DNA from: Acidobacteriota bacterium
GTDB lineage: Bacteria > Acidobacteriota > Terriglobia > Bryobacterales > Bryobacteraceae
Assembly (NCBI GenBank): GCA_947470805.1
Contig: CANIVU010000016.1
Location: forward strand, 40,520 to 104,519
Direction: 5' to 3'
DNA: 64,000 bases
Shown piece after piece: positions 37,829 through 47,001 of the stretch; position 1 is the stretch's first letter; every line of letters starts with the position of its first letter. The translations under genes and the position numbers were made by a program. The notes beneath the pieces were generated by a model, which was not told the origin of the DNA, searched no databases, and saw nothing but the letters and a program-made list of their open reading frames with translations.

Positions 37829-38458
37829 ATGGCGGCCGATTCCCCCAACCCCGACGCTCTCATCGACATCGCCATCCTCGATGACGACCTCGACTTCCGC
37901 AATTACATGGAAGACGTGCTCAAAGACGAAGGCGCCTACAACGTCCGCACCTTCGCCCATCCCGACGACCTCTTCGCCGCGGCCGAGCAGCAACTGCCCG
38001 ACATCGTCCTGCTCGACATGAAGATGGGTGAGTTCAAAGGCGACGTGGTTCTCGAGCAGCTCCAAACGCGTTGGCCCGGCCTCTGCGTCATCGTCGTCAC
38101 CGGCTATCCCTCCTACGAAGACATGCGCGCCACGTTCAAAATGAACGTGTTCGACTACATCACCAAGCCCTTCTCACTGGCCCAACTCCGCCAGGTGCTC
38201 AAGCATGCCGTCGAAACCCGCGACCTCGGCAAGACTCCGCAGGACCGCCTCCGCGAGCGCCTCGGCCATCGCATCAAAGTGCTCCGCGTGGAACACGACT
38301 GGTCGCTCAAGGATCTCGCCGGAACCACGAAACTCAGCGTATCCCAGATCAGCGCCATCGAACGCGGCGCACATCTGCCCTCGATGGAATCGCTGCTAGC
38401 CATCTCGAAGGCCTTCGACAAGAAGCCCAGCGAGATTTTGCAGTCTATCGACTTCTAG
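37829..38458 (+). CDS. Response regulator with receiver domain and XRE (Cro/C1-type) output domain
   Basis: 209 residues from ATG 37829. Receiver domain: acidic residues D18-D20, phospho-accepting D63 (VLLDMKMGE), T91 (VVTGYPS) and K113 (YITKPF) are all present. The output region (about 140-205) is a Cro/C1-type helix-turn-helix, with WSLKDLAGTTKLSVSQISAIERGAHLPS carrying the usual recognition helix pattern. Most response regulators use OmpR, NarL or NtrC outputs, so an XRE output is uncommon. Cognate to the preceding kinase. It may bind the palindromes at 36324-36368. Confidence 0.9.
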   Translation: MAADSPNPDALIDIAILDDDLDFRNYMEDVLKDEGAYNVRTFAHPDDLFAAAEQQLPDIVLLDMKMGEFKGDVVLEQLQTRWPGLCVIVVTGYPSYEDMRATFKMNVFDYITKPFSLAQLRQVLKHAVETRDLGKTPQDRLRERLGHRIKVLRVEHDWSLKDLAGTTKLSVSQISAIERGAHLPSMESLLAISKAFDKKPSEILQSIDF

Positions 38459-38547
38459 CTAAATCGTAGTAAAATAAAGAAAATTCATTCGTGTATAGGA
38501 CTACCATCCGCGGCTCCTGCGCGAAAAGCTTCAATTGAGGGTACAGT

Positions 38548-41500
38548 ATGCCTAGAAAACTTGCGAATGCGCTTGTCGTGTTCCTGCTGGCTTCGTCAGC
38601 AATTGCCACCGCCCAGGTCGCTGGTCGGCTTTCCGGAACCGTCGTCGATCCTTCTGGCGCTCCGATTCCCAACGCAACCGTCCGTCTGCTGCTCGGTGGC
38701 GGCAGTTCCTCTGTCGCCTCTTCGACGTCAAACGGCGAAGGCATTTTCCTGTTTCCGTCCATCCGTCCTGAAACCTATGACGTGATTGTCGAAGCCGGCG
38801 GTTTCCGAAAAAACGCCGTGCGCGGCGTCAAAATCAACCCCTCGCTCGAAACCCCGCTCGGCGCGATTAAGCTCGAGCTTGGTGCGGTCACCGAAGTCGT
38901 CGAAGTCACCGGCGCCAGCCAAGTGGTCCAGACCACCAACGCCGAAGTTGCCTCCACCATTACGAACGAACAGCTCCGCAAATTGCCCACGATGAACCGC
39001 AGCCCGATTGCGCTGCTGCTCACCCAAGCCGGCGTCAGCACGAACAACCGGGCCAGCACCACCATCAACGGTCTGCGCGTCTCCTTCGTCAACGTCACCC
39101 TGGACGGCATCAATATCCAGGACAACTTCATCCGCACCAACGGTCTGGATTTCCAGCCCAACCTGCTCCTGCTCGATCAGGTCGCCGAAGTCAACATCGG
39201 CATTTCGAACAACAACCTCAGCCAGGGCGGCGGTTCGGCGCAGATCAACTTCGTCACCCCCTCCGGCACCAATCAGTATCACGGCTCGCTGTTGTGGACC
39301 AACCGCAACAATGCGCTCGCCGCGAACACCTGGTTCAACAACCGCGATAAAGTGGCCAAGCCTTTCCTGAACCAGAACCAGTTCGGCGGCTCCGTCGGCG
39401 GCTTCGTCGTGAAGGACAAACTGTTCTTCTACGCCAACTATGAAGGCCTTCGCCTGCGGCAGCAAACAGCCGCGAACCGCACCATTTTGACGGGCGATGC
39501 CCGCAACGGTATCTACACCTACCTCGTCGGCGGCCAACCGCGGAAAGTGAACGTCCTCCAGACCGCCGGCCTCGCCATCGACCCGGCTGTGAAATCTCTC
39601 ATCGACGCCGTCCCGAGCCCCGACAAGATCAACAACTTTCGCGTCGGTGATTCTTCGGAATCCGCCCTTCGCAACACGGCCGGCTACTCCTTCAACGTGC
39701 GTAACAACCGCACCCGCGACAACATCACCGGCAAGATGGACTACTACCTGAACAACAAGAACAACTTCTCGGGTACGTTCACCTGGAACCGCGACATTCT
39801 GGATCGTCCCGATCAGTCGAACGATTACGTTCTGATCCCGAAAGTCGCCAACGACAGCGCACCGAAGCTCCTCTCGCTCACCTGGCGCTGGACCCCAACG
39901 GCCACCACCACCAACGAACTTCGTGGAGGCTTCAACCTGACGACGGCGCCGTTTACGACCTCGGAAACGTTCCCGAATGCCATCGCCGGCGGCTTGATCT
40001 TCTCTAACCCGATCAACACCTTCCGTGCCCAGGGCCGTGAAACGAATACCTACAACTTCCAGGACAACGCCACCACTGTCAAGGGTAAGCACACCCTCCA
40101 GTACGGCTTCCATTTCCAGCGGCTCGGTGTTGCCCCGTACAATGACGCTGGCATCACGCCGACCTATACCCTCGGCATCTCCACCGCCAGCCCCTACGGC
40201 TTGAACTCCAACCAACTGCCCGGCATCAGCGCCGCCGATCTGGCCGGAGCCAACAACCTGCTGGCCAACGTCGCTGGCCTCGTTTCCGCCTCTTCGCAGA
40301 CCTTCAACGTCACCAATCGGACCTCCGGCTTCGTCAATGGCGCCACCAACCTGCGCAACTTCATGCAGTCCAATTGGTCGTTCTACGGTCAGGACTCCTG
40401 GAAGGTGAGCCCGCGGCTCTCCGTCATCCTCGGCATGCGGTATGAATACTACACCCGCGTCGATGAAAAGGACGCCCTGTTCCTGCTCCCCGGCGGGCTG
40501 ACCGAAAGCAATGCTCGTAGCACGCTGCTTAGCAATGCCACCTATGACTTCGCCGGCGGTGCCGTCGGCCGCCCCTGGTACAACGCCGACAAGAACAACT
40601 TCGCCCCCAACGTCGGCCTCGCCTACGACGTCTTCGGGAACGGTAAGACCGCCCTCCGCGCCGGCTATTCGATTAACTTCGTCAACGACGAAAACATCGT
40701 GGCCATCCGCAACAGCGTCACCACCAACGCCGGCCTCACCACCACCGTCACCGCCTCCGCGTTGAACTCCCGGCTCTCCAGTCCGACTCCGGTTCGTGTG
40801 CCCACCTTCAAGGTCCCCCGCACCGCCGCCGAGAACTTCGCCCTGGATTCGCAGAACGCCCAGGCCGCCGTCGATCCGGCCCTGCGCACGCCGTACGTCC
40901 AGCAGTACTCCTTCGGCATCCAGCAGAACATCAAGGAGACGATCCTGGAAGTCCGCTACCTCGGCAACCACGCCGTCAAGCAGTTCCGCGCCTTCGACGC
41001 CAACCAGGTCAACATCAACATCCCTGGCTACATGGATGACTTCCGCCGCGCTTACAACAACGGCATCCTTGCCCAGGCCGCCGGCCGCGGTTTCGACCCC
41101 GCCTTCAGCGCCGCCGTCCCCGGCAGCCAGGCCACGCCGTTCTTCAACAGCCTGCCCTCCGCAGGCTTGCTCGGCAACGCCACCATCCGTGGTCTCATCC
41201 AGACGCAGCAGCCCGGCGAACTGGCGACTACCTATCAGGTCAACGGCCTCAACGGCAACACCAACTTCTTCGCCAGCCCCTACGGCCTCGGCATGAACCT
41301 GTTCGCCAACTACAGCCACTCGTCCTACAACGGCCTCCAGGTTGACGCTCGCCGCCGCCTGAAGGGTGGTGTGCAGCTCCAGGCAAACTACACCTACGGC
41401 AAGGTGCTCTCCGACACCTCCGGCGACTCGCAGACCCGCTTCGAGCCGTTCCTCGACGCCAACAACGGCAAAATCGAACGCGCTCGCGCCATCTTCGACA

Positions 41501-42132
41501 CGACCCATATCATCCGCGCCAACGGCGTCTATCAACTGCCGATGGGCAAGGGCCACGCCTGGAACCCCTCGAACCCCATCCTCAGCCGCATCGTTAGCGG
41601 TTGGAATGTCGGCGCGATCATGACCAAGCAGTCCGGCACCCCGTTCGGCATCCTGTCCGGCCGCGGCACCTACAACCGCGCCGCCCGGTCCAGCGCCACC
41701 AACACGGCCAACACCTCGCTGAACAAGTCGCAGCTCGATAGCCTCATCGGCTTCCGCATGACTGGCAACGGCCCCTACATCATCGACCTCGGCGCCATCG
41801 GCTCCGATGGTCGCGGTGTCGCCGCCGACGGCGCGGCCAACTTCAACGGCCAGGCCTTCACCCAGCCCACCGCCGGCAATATCGGCGCCCTCCAGCGCCG
41901 CTACCTCTCCGGCCCGTGGCAGTTCGCCCTCGACTTCTCCGCCCAGAAGGTGACAAACATCACCGAAAAGCAGACGCTCGAGTTCCGCATGGACTCCACC
42001 AACATCATGAATCATCCGACCTTCGACGTCGGCGGCGACTACACGCTGACCTCGACCACCTTCGGACGCATCACCGGCACCGGCTTCGCCGGCCGCCGCC
42101 TGGTCCAGTTCGGCATGATCTACCGGTTCTAA
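38548..42132 (+). CDS. TonB-dependent outer membrane receptor, Oar-like, with carboxypeptidase-regulatory-like domain
   Basis: 1194-residue outer membrane protein. Signal peptide about 1-24, then a CarboxypepD_reg-like Ig domain (about 28-110, GRLSGTVVDPSGAPIPNATV), a plug domain (about 115-240) and a large beta barrel ending in the aromatic YRF. No TonB box is certain. This Oar-type family is strongly expanded in Acidobacteria, where members are thought to take up oligosaccharides or peptides, but the substrate is unknown here. It starts 89 bases after the response regulator and is closed by its own terminator, so it is probably a separate transcript. Confidence 0.92.
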   Translation: MPRKLANALVVFLLASSAIATAQVAGRLSGTVVDPSGAPIPNATVRLLLGGGSSSVASSTSNGEGIFLFPSIRPETYDVIVEAGGFRKNAVRGVKINPSLETPLGAIKLELGAVTEVVEVTGASQVVQTTNAEVASTITNEQLRKLPTMNRSPIALLLTQAGVSTNNRASTTINGLRVSFVNVTLDGINIQDNFIRTNGLDFQPNLLLLDQVAEVNIGISNNNLSQGGGSAQINFVTPSGTNQYHGSLLWTNRNNALAANTWFNNRDKVAKPFLNQNQFGGSVGGFVVKDKLFFYANYEGLRLRQQTAANRTILTGDARNGIYTYLVGGQPRKVNVLQTAGLAIDPAVKSLIDAVPSPDKINNFRVGDSSESALRNTAGYSFNVRNNRTRDNITGKMDYYLNNKNNFSGTFTWNRDILDRPDQSNDYVLIPKVANDSAPKLLSLTWRWTPTATTTNELRGGFNLTTAPFTTSETFPNAIAGGLIFSNPINTFRAQGRETNTYNFQDNATTVKGKHTLQYGFHFQRLGVAPYNDAGITPTYTLGISTASPYGLNSNQLPGISAADLAGANNLLANVAGLVSASSQTFNVTNRTSGFVNGATNLRNFMQSNWSFYGQDSWKVSPRLSVILGMRYEYYTRVDEKDALFLLPGGLTESNARSTLLSNATYDFAGGAVGRPWYNADKNNFAPNVGLAYDVFGNGKTALRAGYSINFVNDENIVAIRNSVTTNAGLTTTVTASALNSRLSSPTPVRVPTFKVPRTAAENFALDSQNAQAAVDPALRTPYVQQYSFGIQQNIKETILEVRYLGNHAVKQFRAFDANQVNINIPGYMDDFRRAYNNGILAQAAGRGFDPAFSAAVPGSQATPFFNSLPSAGLLGNATIRGLIQTQQPGELATTYQVNGLNGNTNFFASPYGLGMNLFANYSHSSYNGLQVDARRRLKGGVQLQANYTYGKVLSDTSGDSQTRFEPFLDANNGKIERARAIFDTTHIIRANGVYQLPMGKGHAWNPSNPILSRIVSGWNVGAIMTKQSGTPFGILSGRGTYNRAARSSATNTANTSLNKSQLDSLIGFRMTGNGPYIIDLGAIGSDGRGVAADGAANFNGQAFTQPTAGNIGALQRRYLSGPWQFALDFSAQKVTNITEKQTLEFRMDSTNIMNHPTFDVGGDYTLTSTTFGRITGTGFAGRRLVQFGMIYRF

Positions 42133-42154
42133 ACAAACCCTGTAACAACCCACT

Positions 42155-42190
42155 CGGCCGGCGCCTCTAACGGGCGCCGGCCGTTTTCTT
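42155..42190 (+). terminator. Intrinsic terminator of the TonB receptor gene
   Basis: Perfect 11-bp GC-only stem (42155-42165 with 42173-42183), 7-base loop, followed by TTTTCTT. Located 23 bases after the stop codon. Confidence 0.92.
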
Positions 42191-42336
42191 TGGTAACAGC
42201 CACCGGTGGCCGAAAAAAACCACCCTGTTGGCCTACCACCAGCCGCGCTTCCCTCCCCCCTCGCCTAACTCCCTTCTCCATCAACACTTTCCGTTTTGGC
42301 CCGCCAATTGCCCTAACAAGAGCAGGAGCACCCTCC

Positions 42337-43332
42337 ATGAAACGGCAAATCTTACAAACCATTACCACCGCCGCCCTGCTCGCGGCCTCCGCCTCGGCGC
42401 AACAAGCCCCCGAGCCTCCCTCCGCTCCCACCCCCGTGGCCGCGGAAGAGCCCCAGCCCTCCCAACAGCAACGCACCGCGCCCGCCGGCGGCTGGCGCCG
42501 CGCCGATGCGCCGCCACCGAACCAGCAGCAGCAAATGCAGGCCCCGCCCGTCGATCGGCCCGTTGCCTCGCAACTCGTCCTCCCGGCTGGCGCCTGGATC
42601 AAAATCCGCGTCGACCAGCCGCTCTCCAGCGACCGCAGCCAAACCGGCGATCGCTTTAGCGGCACCCTCACCCAGCCCATCATTGCCGATGGTTTCGTCA
42701 TCGCCCACCGCGGCCAGACGATTGAAGGCCGCGTCACGGAAGCCATCAAGGCCGGCAAGGCCAAGGGCACCTCGCGCCTCGGGCTGGAACTGGTGGAATT
42801 CGGCCTCGCCGACGGCCAGCAGATCCCCCTTCGCACGGAGCTCGTCGAATATAACGGCGGCAGCTCGAAGGGTCGCGACGCGGCCGCTGTCGGAACCACG
42901 ACCGGAGCCGGAGCCGCCATCGGCGCCGCTGCCGGCGGCGGATTCGGAGCGGGCATGGGCGCCATCGCCGGTGCCGTGGCCGGGGGCATCGGTGTCCTCG
43001 CCACCCGTGGCCACGCCACGGAAATCTATCCGGAAACCGTGGTCACCTTCCGCACCACCGCACCCATCACCATCAATACGGATCGCGCTCCGCACGCATT
43101 CCAACCCGTCCGCCAGACGGACTATGAAAACCGCAGCCTCGATCGCCGGCCCGCTCCGCAACAGCGCCCGTCGCTGATGTACGGCGGCTATAACCCGTAC
43201 TTCTACGGCGGCCCCGGCTGGTGGGGTCCCAGCTACTACGGCTCCTACTGGGGCCCGGGCTTCTACGGCGGCGGCACGCGCATCTTCATCGGTGGCGGTC
43301 GCGGCGGCTTCGGCGGCGGACGCCGTCGCTAA
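42337..43332 (+). CDS. Secreted protein with glycine-zipper segment and Gly/Tyr-rich C-terminus
   Basis: 331 residues from ATG 42337 (GGAG 9 bases upstream). Signal peptide about 1-22, then a Pro/Gln-rich disordered segment to about 75. A conserved folded part (about 78-175) has VLPAGAWIKIRVDQPLSSDRS and RLGLELVEFGLADGQ. Next comes a glycine-zipper hydrophobic stretch (about 188-228, repeated GxxxG), which suggests membrane or outer-membrane insertion. The C-terminus is extremely Gly/Tyr/Trp-rich and ends GGFGGGRRR. Family recognised only loosely; function unknown. A long upstream open frame is ignored because the signal peptide fixes the start. Confidence 0.75.
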   Translation: MKRQILQTITTAALLAASASAQQAPEPPSAPTPVAAEEPQPSQQQRTAPAGGWRRADAPPPNQQQQMQAPPVDRPVASQLVLPAGAWIKIRVDQPLSSDRSQTGDRFSGTLTQPIIADGFVIAHRGQTIEGRVTEAIKAGKAKGTSRLGLELVEFGLADGQQIPLRTELVEYNGGSSKGRDAAAVGTTTGAGAAIGAAAGGGFGAGMGAIAGAVAGGIGVLATRGHATEIYPETVVTFRTTAPITINTDRAPHAFQPVRQTDYENRSLDRRPAPQQRPSLMYGGYNPYFYGGPGWWGPSYYGSYWGPGFYGGGTRIFIGGGRGGFGGGRRR

Positions 43333-43345
43333 ACTATAGGGAGGC

Positions 43346-44032
43346 ATGCATCGCCGCCTCCCCACCCAGAACCGAACCGGCTGGGCCTCGAATCAGCTCA
43401 ATGAAGTCAGTGAGCTGTTCGTGGCCCATTGCCGTTTAGTGACGCGTCCCGTGCTCGATATCGGCGCCGCTTTCGGCCTCGCCTCTCTCGCCGCCATCGA
43501 AGCCGGCGCCACCGTCTACGCCAACGATCTCGACCCCGCCCACCTCGCCCAAATCCCCCCGGCCGAAAACCTCATCCTCCTCCCCGGCCGCTTCCCCCAC
43601 GACCTCCACTTCCCCGAAAACTCCCTCGACGCCGTCCACGCCTCCAACATCTTCCACTTCCTCACCGGCCCCCAACTTGCCCGCGGCCTCAAGTCCATCG
43701 CCCACTGGCTCGCCCCTGGCGGCAAGCTGTTCGTGCAAGCCGCCACCCCCTGGCAGAAGCCGTTTGAAGCCTTCATCCCCGTCTTCGAATCCCGCCGCGC
43801 CGCGGGCGTCGAATGGCCCGGCTGGATCGAGAAAACAGCGGACTACTCCACCCACCGCAAGCTTGGCCAGATCCCATCCAGCATCCATCTCCTCGACGAC
43901 AAAACACTACTGACGGCAGCCGAAACCGCCGGCTTAACCGTCGAAGAGTCCACCCTCTACCGCCGCCGGGATCTCCCGCGCAGCCTCTTCCACGACGGCC
44001 GCGAGTGCACCTCCCTCCTCGCAAAAAAATAG
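43346..44032 (+). CDS. Class I SAM-dependent methyltransferase
   Basis: 228-residue methyltransferase with the SAM-binding motif VLDIGAAFGLASL (around residue 37), the acidic motif II VYANDLDPAHL, and the later motif LAPGGKLFVQAA. Substrate unknown. The only in-frame start is ATG 43346, which lies 1 base after a GGGAGG sequence, unusually close for a ribosome site, so initiation may be weak. Starts 13 bases after the Gly-rich protein gene, probably the same transcript. Confidence 0.82.
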   Translation: MHRRLPTQNRTGWASNQLNEVSELFVAHCRLVTRPVLDIGAAFGLASLAAIEAGATVYANDLDPAHLAQIPPAENLILLPGRFPHDLHFPENSLDAVHASNIFHFLTGPQLARGLKSIAHWLAPGGKLFVQAATPWQKPFEAFIPVFESRRAAGVEWPGWIEKTADYSTHRKLGQIPSSIHLLDDKTLLTAAETAGLTVEESTLYRRRDLPRSLFHDGRECTSLLAKK

Positions 44033-44045
44033 CTGCACCGCCCGT

Positions 44046-44081
44046 GAGAATTTCCCCGTCCGGCGCCGACTATCTATACGT
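44046..44081 (+). promoter_or_regulatory. Conserved leader of RAYT gene 1
   Basis: The 36 bases before the start share GAGA..TTT, CCCCGT, ACTA and GT immediately before ATG with the leader of the second RAYT gene at 53774-53809, with at most a one-base shift. Such identity between paralogue leaders points to a common expression signal or to transposition including the leader. Confidence 0.5.
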
Positions 44082-44723
44082 ATGCCACGCCGCCCGCGCA
44101 TCGTCCGCCCCGACGCTCCTCACCACATCACCCAACGCGGCGACGGCCGCCAGCACATCTTCGATACCGATGACGATCGCCGCCTCTTCCTCCGCCTCCT
44201 AGGCAAATACGCCACCCGCTACGAGCTGGAAATCTGGGGCTACTGCCTCATGCCGGACCACTTCCATCTCATCGCCGTCCCCCGCAGTACGGGCTCCATC
44301 GCGAAAGCCCTCCGCCAACTCCAGGGCGACTATGCCCGCTACATCAACCTCCGCCGCGACAACACAGGCCACCTCTGGCAGGCCCGATACGCCTCCACTG
44401 TTTTGGATGGCGCCAACACCTGGCGCGCCCTCGCCTATATCGAGCGCAACCCCGTCCGCGCCGAAATCACTGAACAGGCCGAGCTATTCCCGTGGTCCTC
44501 GGCGCCATTCCACTACGGCATTCAGTCCCCGCCCTCATGGCTCAACGTCACCGCCTGGCGCAGCCAGTGGAAGCCCGCTCAATGGCGGCGGCTCCTCCGC
44601 GAGTCAAGGGACGAACCCATCTTCGCTGGACAGTTCCACGCCGCCACCTCAACCGGCCGCCCCATGGGGGACCCGGCACCCCAACGCGGCCGCCGCGCAA
44701 AGGCAACCGCCACAGCCGCCTAA
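44082..44723 (+). mobile_element. RAYT / Y1-type (REP-associated tyrosine) transposase-like gene 1
   Basis: 213-residue protein of the IS200-like Y1 transposase fold. Motifs are HHITQRGDGRQHIF at the N-terminus, the HUH metal site HFH in YCLMPDHFHLIAVP, and the downstream helix GDYARYINLRRDNTGHLWQARYAS that carries the catalytic tyrosine, followed by AYIERNPVRA. RAYTs are domesticated single-copy transposases that act on REP palindromes. No transposon ends were identified. The extra C-terminal Arg/Ala tail is not shared with copy 2. Confidence 0.85.
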
Positions 44724-44766
44724 AAACGCAACGCCATTCGCCGATAAGCTTCGGGAGGCCAATTCA

Positions 44767-45183
44767 GTGATCTCGCTCACCTACGTCAGTTCAGCGACGG
44801 CATTCCTGTCACCAACAGAACTCCTCAACCTGCTCAACACGGCCCGCGCCAACAACGTCGCCCTTGGTCTCACCGGCATGCTGCTCTACAAAGACGGCAA
44901 CTTCATGCAGGTCCTCGAAGGCGAAGAAACCCCTCTACGCCACCTCTACAAGAAAATCGAAAAGGACCGCCGCCACTCCGGCCTGATTAAGCTCCTCGAT
45001 CATCCCATCGAAACCCGCCAGTTCCCTTCCTGGTCCATGGCCTTCACCAATCTCGACGACGTTCCCCCAGCCTCAGTACCCGGATACTCGGAATTCCTCA
45101 ACCTCTCCCTCACCGAACCCAGCTTCCAGCAGAATCCCACCCGCGCGCAAAAACTGCTCACTACATTCCGAAACCGCCTCTAA
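44767..45183 (+). CDS. Stand-alone BLUF blue-light photoreceptor
   Basis: 138 residues from GTG 44767, fixed by GGGAGG 8 bases upstream. The BLUF flavin-binding residues are all present: Y6, N30 and Q48 (the switch pair Y/Q), plus the W89-x-M91 pair in FPSWSMAF at the same spacing as AppA. FAD binding and blue-light-driven hydrogen-bond switching are expected. No output domain (GGDEF, EAL, cyclase) is attached, so signalling must go through a partner protein. Follows the RAYT gene and overlaps the opposite-strand small gene by 4 bases. Confidence 0.9.
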   Translation: MISLTYVSSATAFLSPTELLNLLNTARANNVALGLTGMLLYKDGNFMQVLEGEETPLRHLYKKIEKDRRHSGLIKLLDHPIETRQFPSWSMAFTNLDDVPPASVPGYSEFLNLSLTEPSFQQNPTRAQKLLTTFRNRL

Positions 45184-45407
45184 ATCGCCACCTTTCGCTC
45201 CGCGAACGCCGTCGGATTATCGCGGATCGCCTGCACCAAAAACCGTAGGCCCGCCATCCCCTCCGCCTCCCACGAACCCCGCTCGGCATCGTTCAACTCC
45301 ACCGCCCACTCATAAATCGCCACCGTCCCGCATGCCACCACCAACACCAGCCGCTCCCCGTCGCGATACAGAATGTAGTTCCACGCCGCTTCCGCCAATT
45401 TCTCCAT
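45180..45407 (-). CDS. Small hypothetical protein convergent with the BLUF gene
   Basis: 75-residue soluble protein of unknown family (start MEKLAEAAWNYILYRDGERL). The stop codon overlaps the BLUF stop by 4 bases, so the two messages are antisense at their 3' ends. The hydrophobic-polar pattern looks like an alpha/beta fold rather than random ORF translation. Nothing more can be said. Confidence 0.55.
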   Translation of the reverse strand: MEKLAEAAWNYILYRDGERLVLVVACGTVAIYEWAVELNDAERGSWEAEGMAGLRFLVQAIRDNPTAFAERKVAI

Positions 45408-45458
45408 CCCACTAGCCTACCCTTGACGGCCCCCCTTGAAAACGTCTAGCCTTGCCGA

Positions 45459-46247
45459 ATGATCCGCGTTCACGAACTCGTCAAAACCTACGGCGAATTT
45501 CGCGCGGTCGACAACATCTCCTTCACCGTCCCCCCCGGTGAAATCTTCGCCTTCCTCGGCCCCAACGGCGCCGGCAAGACGACGACTATCAAGATGTTGA
45601 CGACGCTCCTCAAACCCACCTCCGGCTCGCTCACCCTCGACGGCCTCAGCCCCGCCACCCACCAAACCGAAGTCCGCAAACGCTTCGGCATCGTCTTCCA
45701 GGACCCCAGTCTCGACGGCGATCTCACCGCCTACGAAAACATGGACATCCACGGCGTCCTCTACGCCGTCCCCGCCCGCCTCCGTGCCGAACGCATCGAA
45801 TCCCTGCTCAAACTCTTCGAACTCTGGGACCGTCGCGATGGCTTCGTCAAGACTTTCTCCGGCGGTATGAAACGGCGCCTGGAAATCGCCCGCGGCTTCC
45901 TCCATACGCCAAAAATTCTCTTCCTCGACGAACCCACCCTCGGCCTCGACCCGCAGAGCCGCAACCAGCTCTGGGGCCATGTCAAAAACCTCAACGAGTC
46001 GGAAAAGACCACCGTCTTCCTCACCACCCATTACATGGACGAGGCCGAACGCGTCGCCCACCGCATCGCCATCATCGATCACGGCAAGATCGTCGCCCAG
46101 GGCACACCGGACGAACTGAAGACCCAGACCAAAACCGATTCGCTCGAGGCCGCCTTCCTCGCCCTCACCGGCAACTCGATTCGCGACGAATCCGCCAACG
46201 CCGGGGCGGATAATCTGCGCCAGTTCACCCAGATGTGGAGACGATAA
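45459..46247 (+). CDS. ABC transporter ATP-binding protein, DrrA-like
   Basis: 262-residue ABC ATPase. Walker A GPNGAGKTTT (34-43), Q-loop region FQDPSLDGDL, signature FSGGMKRRLEIARG and Walker B ILFLDEPTLGLD are all visible. The DrrA/NodI-type C-terminal region is present. It powers an ABC-2 exporter whose permease gene starts 7 bases later. Likely efflux of a drug, lipid or polysaccharide; the substrate is unknown. Confidence 0.93.
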   Translation: MIRVHELVKTYGEFRAVDNISFTVPPGEIFAFLGPNGAGKTTTIKMLTTLLKPTSGSLTLDGLSPATHQTEVRKRFGIVFQDPSLDGDLTAYENMDIHGVLYAVPARLRAERIESLLKLFELWDRRDGFVKTFSGGMKRRLEIARGFLHTPKILFLDEPTLGLDPQSRNQLWGHVKNLNESEKTTVFLTTHYMDEAERVAHRIAIIDHGKIVAQGTPDELKTQTKTDSLEAAFLALTGNSIRDESANAGADNLRQFTQMWRR

Positions 46248-46254
46248 CCCCGCC

Positions 46255-47001
46255 ATGCACGCCATCCACGCCATGTGGCTCCGCGAAGTGAAGCGCTACC
46301 TGCGCTCCCGCGTCCAGATCATCGCCTCCCTCGCCCAGCCCATGATGTACCTGCTCATCCTCGGCTTCGGCCTCAGCCCCGTCTTCCAGCAGGCCGGCCA
46401 GGGCAACTACATCCAGTTTGTCGCCCCCGGCGTCGTCGGCATGAGCGTGCTGTTCTCGTCCGTCTTCTCCGGCGTCGGCCTGCTCTTCGACCGCCAGTTC
46501 GGCTTCTTAAAAGAAACCCTCGTCGCCCCCGTCCCGCGCGCGCTCATCATGATCGGACGCACCCTCGGCAGCGCCACCAACGCCGTGCTCCAAGGCACGC
46601 TCGTGCTGACGGTCTGTATCATCGCCGGCTTCCGCCCCGCCAGCCTCGCCCAACTCCCGCTGGCCTTCGGCTTCATGATCCTGATCGCCATCGTCTTCGC
46701 CGCCCTCGGCACAGCCATGGGTTCGGTGCTCAAGGATATGCAGGGCTTCCAGATCATCATGAACTTCATCGTCATGCCGATCTTCTTCCTCTCCGGCGCC
46801 CTCTTCCCCCTCACCAACCTCCCGCCGGTGCTCAAGATCCTCACCAGCATCGACCCGCTCTCCTACGGCATCGACGGACTCCGCACCGAACTCATCAACA
46901 TCTCCCACTTCGGCGCGTCGGTCGATTTCACCGTCCTCGTCATCGCCGCCGTGGCGTTCATCTCCCTCGGCAGCTATCTCTTCTCAAAGATCGAAATTTA
47001 G
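46255..47001 (+). CDS. ABC-2 type transporter permease, DrrB-like
   Basis: 248-residue membrane protein with six helices and the ABC-2 signature, FIVMPIFFLSGALFPLTNLPPVLK in the second half. It pairs with the ATPase just upstream. The 3' end overlaps the convergent desaturase gene by 18 bases. Confidence 0.93.
   Translation: MHAIHAMWLREVKRYLRSRVQIIASLAQPMMYLLILGFGLSPVFQQAGQGNYIQFVAPGVVGMSVLFSSVFSGVGLLFDRQFGFLKETLVAPVPRALIMIGRTLGSATNAVLQGTLVLTVCIIAGFRPASLAQLPLAFGFMILIAIVFAALGTAMGSVLKDMQGFQIIMNFIVMPIFFLSGALFPLTNLPPVLKILTSIDPLSYGIDGLRTELINISHFGASVDFTVLVIAAVAFISLGSYLFSKIEI

Noticed and set aside
38728..42153. 1141-codon minus-strand open frame across the TonB receptor
   Set aside because: Antisense shadow; Val/Gly/Glu-rich translation without domains, and the plus frame is a clear TonB receptor with signal peptide and terminal aromatic residue.
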